Shown here: in pieces, positions 22,470 through 28,814 of the stretch
How the letters are laid out: every line of letters starts with the position of its first letter
Position numbering within the stretch: the first letter of the stretch is position 1
Origin: a virus
Strand: one strand, 5' to 3'
Length of the DNA: 35,839 nt
IMG/VR virus record: IMGVR_UViG_3300025570_000048
Location: 1 to 35,839 of that record
Position numbers and translations under genes: made by a program
Notes under the pieces: model-generated
What the model saw: the letters and a program-made list of their open reading frames with translations, nothing else
Told to the model about the DNA's origin: nothing
Database searches by the model: none

Positions 22470-23291
22470 ATGAAGTCTTTCTCACAGTTTATAAATGAAG
22501 ATAAGAATCATGCGGTGGTTGTGTGGGGTCGTTTGAACCCACCGACTATCGGTCACTTAAAACTTCTAGATAAAGGAGCCGCAGCAGCAAAAGGTTCGTC
22601 ATATTTCATATACGTTTCGCAGTCAACCGATGCCAAAAAGAATCCATTAGAATATGGACAAAAGATAAAATGGATTCGTAAAATGTTTCCAACTCATGCG
22701 CGTTCAGTTGTCATGGATAAATCAGTTAAAACTATATTTGATGTATTGACAAAAGTATATGATAGCGGTTTCACGACGTTAACTTTGATAGCAGGATCGG
22801 ACCGTGTTACCGAATATGAAACTATAGCAAACAAGTATAATGGTGTTAAAGCAAGACATGGTTTTTATAACTTCGAAGGTGGAGTTAAGGTTGTGTCAGC
22901 AGGTGAACGTGATCCTGATGCCGAAGGTGCAACTGGTATGTCTGCTTCTAAAATGCGAGCAGCAGTTGTCGCTAATGATTATCAAATCTTTCAAAAAGGT
23001 CTACCTAAAAACTTCTCTGATAGTACTCAATTGTTTAACGATATGCGTAAAGCGATGGGTCTTAAAGAATCGACATCTTTCCGCGAGCATCTTCAATTGA
23101 AATCAGTATCAGAAGTCCGCGAATTATTCGTTAAAGGCGAGATATTTAATAAAGGCGATACTGTAGTAATAAACGAATCAAATGAAGTTTGTACAGTATC
23201 AGTTAAAGGAACCAATTATGTTATTGTTAAGAAAGGCGACGGATCAAAGACGAGGTGCTGGCTAACAGACATTTCGCCAATAGGAGAATAA
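22470..23291 (+). CDS. NMNAT/cytidylyltransferase-like protein with capsid-targeting N-terminus
   Basis: 273 residues. It begins MKSFSQFINE, then enters a nucleotidylyltransferase fold: VVWGRLNPPTIGHLKLL contains T-x-G-H (His29) in place of H-x-G-H, and GMSASKMR (156-163) matches the ISSTxxR motif that binds the NTP phosphates. The middle LIAGSDRV is also typical. Related phage proteins are NadM/NMNAT-like and often labelled cytidylyltransferase. The C-terminal 70 residues (from KESTSFREHLQLKSV) form a small extra domain with another SFREHL-like segment. If it is an NMNAT it would make NAD+, the substrate of the ADP-ribosyltransferase encoded just upstream. Confidence 0.75.
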   Translation: MKSFSQFINEDKNHAVVVWGRLNPPTIGHLKLLDKGAAAAKGSSYFIYVSQSTDAKKNPLEYGQKIKWIRKMFPTHARSVVMDKSVKTIFDVLTKVYDSGFTTLTLIAGSDRVTEYETIANKYNGVKARHGFYNFEGGVKVVSAGERDPDAEGATGMSASKMRAAVVANDYQIFQKGLPKNFSDSTQLFNDMRKAMGLKESTSFREHLQLKSVSEVRELFVKGEIFNKGDTVVINESNEVCTVSVKGTNYVIVKKGDGSKTRCWLTDISPIGE

Positions 23292-23293
23292 TC

Positions 23294-23584
23294 TTGAAGA
23301 CTCTAGGAACGATCGAAGATAAGCTAGATCGGCTAAATGAGATATTAAGTTCAATCACGTCATCAAACAAAATAATTGGAGCTGACTTACACATAATACG
23401 CCAAGAAATTAAAAATTTCAAAGTTGAGATTGAATTCATTAAAGCTAATATTAAAAAACTTGACAACAGTAACCAAACCAAAGTAAATAATAAGACTTCG
23501 GTTTTGGGCGGTTTAAAAGTAATAGGTATCGCAAGTATAGGTTTTGCAATATCGTTAATCGGATTTTTTTTTACAGGTGTATAA
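23294..23584 (+). CDS. Coiled-coil protein with C-terminal membrane anchor
   Basis: 96 residues. I choose TTG 23294 as start, because AGGAG at 23282-23286 lies 7 bases upstream; the open frame continues further upstream only inside the previous gene. Residues 5-60 are heptad-rich (TIEDKLDRLNEILSSI, then IKNFKVEIEFIKANIKKL) and residues 74-94 form one hydrophobic span ending two residues before the C-terminus. The plan resembles XhlA-type proteins, which cooperate with holins, and the next gene has the same plan. A lysis or membrane-associated virion role is plausible in view of the holin-like gene at 25244. Confidence 0.7.
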   Translation: MKTLGTIEDKLDRLNEILSSITSSNKIIGADLHIIRQEIKNFKVEIEFIKANIKKLDNSNQTKVNNKTSVLGGLKVIGIASIGFAISLIGFFFTGV

Positions 23585-23597
23585 GGGGCAGTAGTAT

Positions 23598-23927
23598 ATG
23601 AACGCTAATGGGAGCAGTGATCACGAAGCAAGACTAGATAGAATAGAAAACAAAATTGACCGCTTAAGTGAGGCTATGATAGACTTAGCTCGAGCCGAAG
23701 AAAAGCTTGTCAATTTTGAAAGATTCAACCAACAGTTATTAGAAAGAGTTAACAACACATTTATGCAAATTAACGAAAGAATGCATGAACTTGAAATGAA
23801 GATAGAAACCGCACATGACGAAACAAAAAAGAACACTGCAACGGTACAAATAATTAACCGAGCAGCAATAATCGTCGGTGGTGCAGTTGCTGCAGTATTA
23901 GGTAAGCTATTTATTACAGGAATTTGA
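23598..23927 (+). CDS. Coiled-coil protein with C-terminal membrane anchor (sister of the upstream gene)
   Basis: 109 residues. It begins polar, then a long coiled coil from about 10 to 80 (EARLDRIENKIDRLSEAM, then ERMHELEMKIETAHDE), and a single membrane span at about 87-106 (AAIIVGGAVAAVLGKLFI). IENKIDRLSE matches IEDKLDRLNE of the preceding protein, suggesting tandem duplication followed by divergence, or shared XhlA-like ancestry. Tail-anchored topology with the coiled coil in the cytoplasm is expected. Confidence 0.7.
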   Translation: MNANGSSDHEARLDRIENKIDRLSEAMIDLARAEEKLVNFERFNQQLLERVNNTFMQINERMHELEMKIETAHDETKKNTATVQIINRAAIIVGGAVAAVLGKLFITGI

Positions 23928-23928
23928 T

Positions 23929-24123
23929 ATGAAAAAAGCTAATTGGTTGAAAAACAGTATAGCAACGCCAAATGGTTTTTATTCCAAGTCTGGCGAAAAG
24001 CTAAAAGGAAAGAACCTAACTCAGGCCGAGTGTGATGCGTGGAATGGAGTTAAGAATATAAAAGAAGCGGGTGCCAATAAAGACGGCATCATGACAAAAA
24101 TAAAGATGATGTTCAAACGTTAG
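23929..24123 (+). CDS. Small basic protein of unknown function
   Basis: 64 residues, Lys- and Asn-rich, with no membrane segment. The middle NLTQAECDAWNGVKN looks like a short helical pair. The start is one base after the previous TGA and the stop one base before the next ATG, so it is part of the same message. No family recognised. Confidence 0.65.
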   Translation: MKKANWLKNSIATPNGFYSKSGEKLKGKNLTQAECDAWNGVKNIKEAGANKDGIMTKIKMMFKR

Positions 24124-24124
24124 T

Positions 24125-24493
24125 ATGGGAATGTTTGATTTACTAAATGATAGTACGTTTAGGCTATATGCGGCACGCGTGTACAAAAACTCGAATAATA
24201 CAACAGTTCAAGAATTTGACGAAGACTTAAACCGTATCAAATATTTGGGAAGATTATTCAAGCGGTACCACTTACACGATGATCTTCAAGAACGATTGAT
24301 ATTAAATCATATTATAGTTCTGTTTAACGTATTTGATATAGAAGGTGCTCTCAAATTAGTATTCTTCAAAACCGAACGTGATCATTGGCCGTATCTTAAA
24401 ACATTTCTAATATACGCAAATTTTTTATCAGACAATGCATTGGTCGAGGTACCTTTAGACCAAGAAATAATAAGCAGATTGAGGGCAATATAA
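24125..24493 (+). CDS. Conserved T4-like marine phage protein of unknown function
   Basis: 122 residues, all-helical. The pattern YAARVYKN, then EFDEDLNRIKYLGRLFKRY, then LQERLILNHIIVLFNVF, then FFKTERDHWPYLKTFL is one I recall from hypothetical proteins of cyanophages and other T4-like marine phages, always next to a gene like the following one. Function not known to me. The ATG at 24131 is an alternative start two codons later. Confidence 0.75.
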   Translation: MGMFDLLNDSTFRLYAARVYKNSNNTTVQEFDEDLNRIKYLGRLFKRYHLHDDLQERLILNHIIVLFNVFDIEGALKLVFFKTERDHWPYLKTFLIYANFLSDNALVEVPLDQEIISRLRAI

Positions 24494-24494
24494 C

Positions 24495-25064
24495 ATGGGT
24501 TTAATAGCAAGTGCGGCAGGCACGTTTTATACTTACAAGTTTTTACGAATACTTACTCAGGATTGGAAAGATACACCGGCATTTAGAAACGGTATTGTAG
24601 ATGCTAAGGGTAAAGTTTTAAGAAAGGCATCTACTTTGAATAGTAACGAAAAGGATGAGTACACTCCGTTCCATCGTTTAGTATTTAATATCAAAAGACT
24701 AATTGAAAAACTTCCGATCAATAATAAATTGACTTCTTATGCGGCTGCGTTGTATTTGCTTAAAGAGAACTACGATATTGATATGGAAACAATATTAGAA
24801 GAACTTGAAGCCGAGCAAGACTTGACTGAAAGCGCATGGTTTATTGGTGAAGATAATCATTTATCACCGGGGTTATATAAACTAAAAGAAAACATTCACG
24901 ATCAGATTTCTGATACGTTTTTTAACAAAGGTTCTTCGGTTATTGTTAATGAAAATAACCACAAAGGCAATGTAATGAATGTCGGTATATATAATGTACA
25001 ACATAAATTATCGTCAATCAATTTGACCGTTACTGCAAACCAATTAGAGAAGGGAAAGCTATGA
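24495..25064 (+). CDS. Conserved T4-like marine phage protein of unknown function
   Basis: 189 residues. The N-terminal segment ASAAGTFYTYKFLRILTQDW with AFRNGIVDAKGKVLRK, and PFHRLVFNIKRLIEKLP with YAAALYLLKE, are features of a hypothetical family that pairs with the preceding gene in T4-like marine phages, as far as I recall. The Gly/Ala-rich first 15 residues could insert in a membrane or lie buried. The C-terminus (after 120) is strand-rich. It shares ATGA with the small gene at 25061. Possibly a virion component, unproven. Confidence 0.75.
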   Translation: MGLIASAAGTFYTYKFLRILTQDWKDTPAFRNGIVDAKGKVLRKASTLNSNEKDEYTPFHRLVFNIKRLIEKLPINNKLTSYAAALYLLKENYDIDMETILEELEAEQDLTESAWFIGEDNHLSPGLYKLKENIHDQISDTFFNKGSSVIVNENNHKGNVMNVGIYNVQHKLSSINLTVTANQLEKGKL

Positions 25065-25240
25065 GAAGCTTATCAAAAGTAGAAGAAGTCGCAGCAAATT
25101 CGGTATCTGGCGGTGGAGTTGATATGAACCCTACTGGCAACTACGATAACGATATAATGCACAAACGCAATCAAGGTTCTGAGTCATTAAAGAAATGGCT
25201 TGAAGCGTGCAGTAAGTCTAAAAAGAAATCGGGATTATAA
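25061..25240 (+). CDS. Small protein of unknown function
   Basis: 59 residues, beginning MRSLSKVEEVAANSVSGGG and ending in a Lys-rich tail (SKSKKKSGL). The start overlaps the previous stop (ATGA at 25061-25064) and the stop is three bases before the next gene, which strongly suggests a real coupled gene despite the size. The motif GGVDMNPTGNYDNDIM is polar and probably flexible. No family recognised. Confidence 0.65.
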   Translation: MRSLSKVEEVAANSVSGGGVDMNPTGNYDNDIMHKRNQGSESLKKWLEACSKSKKKSGL

Positions 25241-25243
25241 ATT

Positions 25244-25702
25244 ATGTTAACTATCATAGGTTCTTTAATCGGCTTTGCCGGTTCAACAATTCCATCTATA
25301 ATGGATTTCTTCAATAAGAAGCAAGATGCAAAATTAGAACTTGATATGCTAGCAATGAAAATTGAAATGCAAAAACATGCAGGTGCTTCTGAACTTAAGA
25401 TGTTTGAAAAGACTCAGTATTCTGAAGAACATCAACGATTAATTGATCATGACATTGCGTTAACAAAAGATGTTGGTTGGGTAGGTGCATTACGCAAATC
25501 TGTTCGACCTATTATAACGTATTGCTTCTTCGGGCTTTTTGTTACTGTTAAAGTTACCTTTCTAATACATGTTATGGAAGATCCAAATATGGATTTTAAT
25601 GAAGCAATACAATTAGTATGGGATATTGAAACTCAATCAATGTTTGCTGCTGTATTGTCATTCTGGTTTGGTTCAAGGTCATTAGACAAACTACGTAAAT
25701 AA
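25244..25702 (+). CDS. Holin-like protein (3TM holin type)
   Basis: 152 residues. Features of the three-transmembrane holin family: an N-terminal hydrophobic segment (TIIGSLIGFAGSTIPSIMDF), a central charged amphipathic region with Lys and Glu (about 24-80), then LRKSVRPIITYCFFGLFVTV forming a span and a last hydrophobic segment ending FWFGSRSLDKLRK. These proteins open the inner membrane so that endolysin can reach the wall; the family is known from gene transfer agents and marine phages. No endolysin is visible in the window. It lies at the end of the late block together with the tail-anchored coiled-coil genes. Confidence 0.65.
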   Translation: MLTIIGSLIGFAGSTIPSIMDFFNKKQDAKLELDMLAMKIEMQKHAGASELKMFEKTQYSEEHQRLIDHDIALTKDVGWVGALRKSVRPIITYCFFGLFVTVKVTFLIHVMEDPNMDFNEAIQLVWDIETQSMFAAVLSFWFGSRSLDKLRK

Positions 25703-25789
25703 TTATCTGTATATCTACACTCCTCCCGATTGACTAATCTATTATAACAAGATATCATCAACTTGTCAATAGTTAATTTCAGTTATATT

Positions 25790-25846
25790 CATATTCTTTT
25801 AAATTCTATAGAAACTATATACATCAACGTTATTGTTTGATATAAT
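25790..25846 (+). promoter_or_regulatory. Promoter with conserved upstream element
   Basis: TATACA at 25818-25823, 17 bp, TATAAT at 25841-25846 followed by AG. The element CATATTCTTTTAAATTCTA (25790-25808) starts 51 bases before the -10 box. The rest of the 177-base gap (25703-25879) holds only a weak ACAAG/CTTGT hairpin. Confidence 0.75.
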
Positions 25847-25879
25847 AGTATCTTAAATTGATAAGGAAAAAAAAAAATT

Positions 25880-26236
25880 ATGATTGAATCGGTTTACATC
25901 ACAAATAACATACACAATGCCACGATGTTTATTCAGGCAAACCTTCCTTGGAAAAGAATTCGAGAAAACGAATTTGTATGGGTTAACGAACGTATACGCA
26001 TCATTAATAACATAGATCATTTACGTGGTTGTAGAGTTGACATTGCTTATATGGATTATCATGGATATAGTCAATTGAGATTTTATGAACGCGATGCAAT
26101 TGCCGAGCGTCTTCATATGATCAATGCAAAAATCAAAGATGCCCATAATTTTGTTGAAACAAATTATGGTAGCAAAATTCGTGGATACAGCTACGATACT
26201 ATTATAATAGATGATTACGACGAAAATAGCGATTGA
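25880..26236 (+). CDS. Protein of unknown function
   Basis: 118 residues, with neither membrane segment nor recognised domain. It contains a basic-aromatic first half (NLPWKRIRENEFVWVNERIRIINNI) and a very acidic end (IIIDDYDENSD). A purine-rich tract precedes the start. It is controlled by an early-type promoter with the repeated upstream element, and the nrdA promoter overlaps its stop codon. No function is suggested by the neighbours. Confidence 0.65.
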   Translation: MIESVYITNNIHNATMFIQANLPWKRIRENEFVWVNERIRIINNIDHLRGCRVDIAYMDYHGYSQLRFYERDAIAERLHMINAKIKDAHNFVETNYGSKIRGYSYDTIIIDDYDENSD

Positions 26237-26261
26237 CATTACCTATCATTTGATATATAAT
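26233..26261 (+). promoter_or_regulatory. Sigma-70-type promoter before nrdA
   Basis: TTGACA at 26233-26238 (overlapping the previous TGA), 17 bp, TATAAT at 26256-26261. It drives the ribonucleotide reductase operon. Confidence 0.85.
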
Positions 26262-26291
26262 AACTAAAGAATAAACATAAGGCGATAATAA

Positions 26292-27923
26292 ATGAGAGAT
26301 ATTTTAGTTACTAAACGCGACGGAACAAAAACTCCACTTGACATTAACAAAATACATGATGTAGTAGAATTTGCTTGTGCAGGCTTGACCGGTGTTGCAC
26401 CATCTGAAGTCGAAGTAAAAAGTCATATCCAATTCTCAAATGGTATTACTACTAGTGATATTCAAGAAACTCTAATCAAATCAGCGTCAGAACTAATCAG
26501 CGAAGAATCACCTAACTACCAGTACGTTGCAGGACGTTTAATTAATTTCCATTTACGGAAACTAGTCTACGGCCAATTCGATCCTCTAGACCTCATTGAG
26601 CATTATAAAAACAACGTTCTGTTAGGTTGGTACGATAAGAATCTTTATAACCAATATTCAAAAAATGATTGGGAATTTCTTAATTCAGTTATAAACCATA
26701 GTTTGGATTTCAACTTAACATATGCTGCTATGGAACAGTTTAGAGGCAAATATCTTGTACAGAATAGGGTAACGAAGGAAATATTTGAGACACCTCAGAT
26801 GCTTTATATGCTCGTATCAATGACATTGTTTGCTGATTATCCAGTAGAAACAAGAATATCGTATGTTAAGAAATATTATAACCATATATCGAAAGGCAAT
26901 ATCTCATTACCTACTCCGATACTTGCAGGTGTAAGAACTCCTGATAGACAATTTAGCTCATGTGTATTGATTGAAACTGAAGATAGTCTTAACTCAATTA
27001 GCGCAACCAATGCTGCTATTATTCGATATGTTAGTCAGAAAGCAGGTATCGGTATTGGCGGTGGTTCAATTAGAGCAACTGGTTCTCCTATTCGTAATGG
27101 CCAAGCATCACATACCGGTGTTATTCCTTTTTATAGAACATTTCAGAGTTCAGTAAAGTCATGTTCACAAGGCGGAGTTCGTGGCGGTGCTGCTACTTTA
27201 TATTATCCGGTATGGCATCTTGAAATTGAAGATCTTTTAGTATTAAAGAACAATAAAGGCGTTGAGTCAAATCGTTTACGTCAAATGGATTATGGCGTAC
27301 AGTTTAACAAATTAATGTATGAACGTTTAATAACTAATGGTAACATTACATTGTTTAGCCCAAGCGATGTTCCTGGGTTATATGATGCATTCTTTGCCGA
27401 TCAGGATAAGTTCAAAGAAATATACGAAAAGGCTGAACGTACTACTCATATACGAAAGATAACTGTTAAAGCACTTGACTTGTTTACTACCTATATTCAA
27501 GAACGTAAAGATACTGGTAGAATTTATCTACAGAATGTTGATAACGTAAATATACAAGGGTCGTTTAAACCTGAAGATGCACCAATCAAAATGTCTAATC
27601 TTTGCGTAACTGGCGACACTGAACTTGACATTATTGTAGATGGCATTTCCATGTTTAACGTGCCAATCATTGATGTTATAGGTTATGCTTGTAGAGCACG
27701 TGAAGTGAAGGTTAGTGCATATGATATTGAAACTAATACGTTTAAGTATAGCAAAGTCTCAAAAGGTGCGATGACTGGTCGGGACCGAGAGTTAATGGAA
27801 ATCGAAGATGACACAACAGGCAAAAAGGTAATATGCACGCCTGAACATCAAATATACACTAAGAACCGTGGATATGTTGAGGCTAGAAATTTAGTTGAAA
27901 CTGATGAACTTTTTATAGGATAA
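26292..27923 (+). CDS. nrdA: Ribonucleotide reductase class Ia large subunit, N-terminal part fused to N-half of a split intein
   Basis: 543 residues. Residues 1-437 are NrdA from the N-terminal ATP-cone-like segment (VTKRDGTKTPLDINKI) through ISLPTPILAGVRTP, FSSCVLI (first redox Cys), the active-site loop GIGIGGGSIRATGSPI and SGFK-equivalent regions, to KMSNL. At Cys438 the sequence changes to an intein: CVTGDTELDI (block A) and ICTPEHQIYT (block B, T-x-x-H) with NRGYVEARNLVETDEL, ending in a true stop at 27921. The extein breaks immediately before the Cys that carries the thiyl radical (Cys439 in E. coli), which is supplied by the C-terminal gene at 28713. Not a pseudogene: both halves and all junction residues are intact. 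Confidence 0.92.
   Translation: MRDILVTKRDGTKTPLDINKIHDVVEFACAGLTGVAPSEVEVKSHIQFSNGITTSDIQETLIKSASELISEESPNYQYVAGRLINFHLRKLVYGQFDPLDLIEHYKNNVLLGWYDKNLYNQYSKNDWEFLNSVINHSLDFNLTYAAMEQFRGKYLVQNRVTKEIFETPQMLYMLVSMTLFADYPVETRISYVKKYYNHISKGNISLPTPILAGVRTPDRQFSSCVLIETEDSLNSISATNAAIIRYVSQKAGIGIGGGSIRATGSPIRNGQASHTGVIPFYRTFQSSVKSCSQGGVRGGAATLYYPVWHLEIEDLLVLKNNKGVESNRLRQMDYGVQFNKLMYERLITNGNITLFSPSDVPGLYDAFFADQDKFKEIYEKAERTTHIRKITVKALDLFTTYIQERKDTGRIYLQNVDNVNIQGSFKPEDAPIKMSNLCVTGDTELDIIVDGISMFNVPIIDVIGYACRAREVKVSAYDIETNTFKYSKVSKGAMTGRDRELMEIEDDTTGKKVICTPEHQIYTKNRGYVEARNLVETDELFIG
27603..27920 (+). other. Split intein, N-terminal fragment
   Basis: 106 residues from Cys438 of the nrdA N-part. Block A starts with the nucleophile Cys and TGDTEL. 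Block B has C-T-P-E-H with the conserved His. The C-terminal blocks F and G are missing here and are found at 28713, so splicing must occur in trans. Confidence 0.92.
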
Positions 27924-27934
27924 ATTGCTAAAAA

Positions 27935-27991
27935 GGTAGGTAGAGAGATTTCAGTTTGTATAAATAAACTATAGAAATAACTCTACCTACC
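27935..27991 (+). promoter_or_regulatory. Hairpin before the GIY-YIG gene, with late promoter in its loop
   Basis: GGTAGGTAGAG (27935-27945) pairs perfectly with CTCTACCTACC (27981-27991). The 35-base loop contains TATAAATA (27959-27966) and an inner AGTTT/AAACT stem. The right arm ends 12 bases before the ATG at 28004, next to the GAGG Shine-Dalgarno (27995-27998), so the closed stem should hinder initiation on read-through RNA. Confidence 0.75.
27959..27966 (+). promoter_or_regulatory. T4-type late promoter in hairpin loop
   Basis: TATAAATA, exact, 38 bases before the GIY-YIG start. Late RNA would begin after the hairpin's left arm and escape the structure. Confidence 0.65.
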
Positions 27992-28003
27992 AATGAGGCA
28001 ATC

Positions 28004-28723
28004 ATGTTTATAGTTTACGAGCATAAGAACACTTTAAATAATAAAAAATATATCGGATACACGTCAAAGACAATGAACGAAAGATTACACAAACATTACA
28101 TTAACGCGATTTCAGGAATGGATAATCATTTCTATAAAGCGATACGTAAATATGGTTTGGAAGTCTTTGAGTCGAAAATATTAGAAACTGTTGCAACACA
28201 ACTTGAAGCAACTAATTTAGAAGTTAAACATATCGAACTTAACAATAGTTTTAAGGAAGGTTATAACATGACAAAAGGTGGGGACGGTGGTTATGTTGTT
28301 CCAGCCGAAAAACGTGATGATTGGATCAAAAAACTAACAGCATCCTCGACCAAAGAAAACAATGGTATGTGGAGTGGAATATCAGATGAAACCATATTAT
28401 CATATGCTAGAGAGTTCTTTTTAAGCGAGGGTCATTCTAGTGGAATGCAATCGTTTATTAATTATGGCGTAAAGAAATATTCCATACCAAAATCATATTC
28501 AAAAAATAGGTTCGGCGGCAAGACATTAAAACAGGCATATTGTGAAAAGTACAATGTTAACCCAACTGAACTAAAATATGTCAAATCTGCTGCTCACCGC
28601 GAAAAATTAAAAAACGCGAATATTGGTAAAAACTGGTATTCAAATGACAATTTAAAAACATCATACCAAGCGAACTCACTCCCGGGAAACGATTGGTATA
28701 AAGGAAGAAATTATGGGTATTAA
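28004..28723 (+). CDS. GIY-YIG homing endonuclease between the nrdA halves
   Basis: 239 residues. GIY-YIG domain at 1-90: FIVYEHKNTLNNKKYIGYTSKTMNERLHKH (the GIY position reads IVY, YIG intact, catalytic Arg in NERLHKH), with the Glu in the LEATNLEVKHIEL region and GYNMTKGG closing the domain. The C-terminal part contains SAAHREKLKNANIGKNWYSN, typical of the NUMOD-type DNA-binding modules of GIY-YIG homing enzymes. It is a free-standing gene placed exactly between the two split-intein halves and probably mobilises the intein into intein-free nrdA alleles. A hairpin and late promoter precede it. Its stop overlaps the start of the C-terminal nrdA gene by 11 bases. Confidence 0.88.
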   Translation: MFIVYEHKNTLNNKKYIGYTSKTMNERLHKHYINAISGMDNHFYKAIRKYGLEVFESKILETVATQLEATNLEVKHIELNNSFKEGYNMTKGGDGGYVVPAEKRDDWIKKLTASSTKENNGMWSGISDETILSYAREFFLSEGHSSGMQSFINYGVKKYSIPKSYSKNRFGGKTLKQAYCEKYNVNPTELKYVKSAAHREKLKNANIGKNWYSNDNLKTSYQANSLPGNDWYKGRNYGY

Positions 28724-28814
28724 AATAAGAACACTTGATTACACTGAAAACGTGTATGACATTACCGTTCCTGAAACTAGTAACTTTTTTGCTAATGGTA
28801 TACTAATACACAAT
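28713..28814 (+). other. Split intein, C-terminal fragment
   Basis: 34 residues ending in His-Asn before Cys, the normal C-terminal splice junction. The short length is standard for naturally split inteins. Confidence 0.92.
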
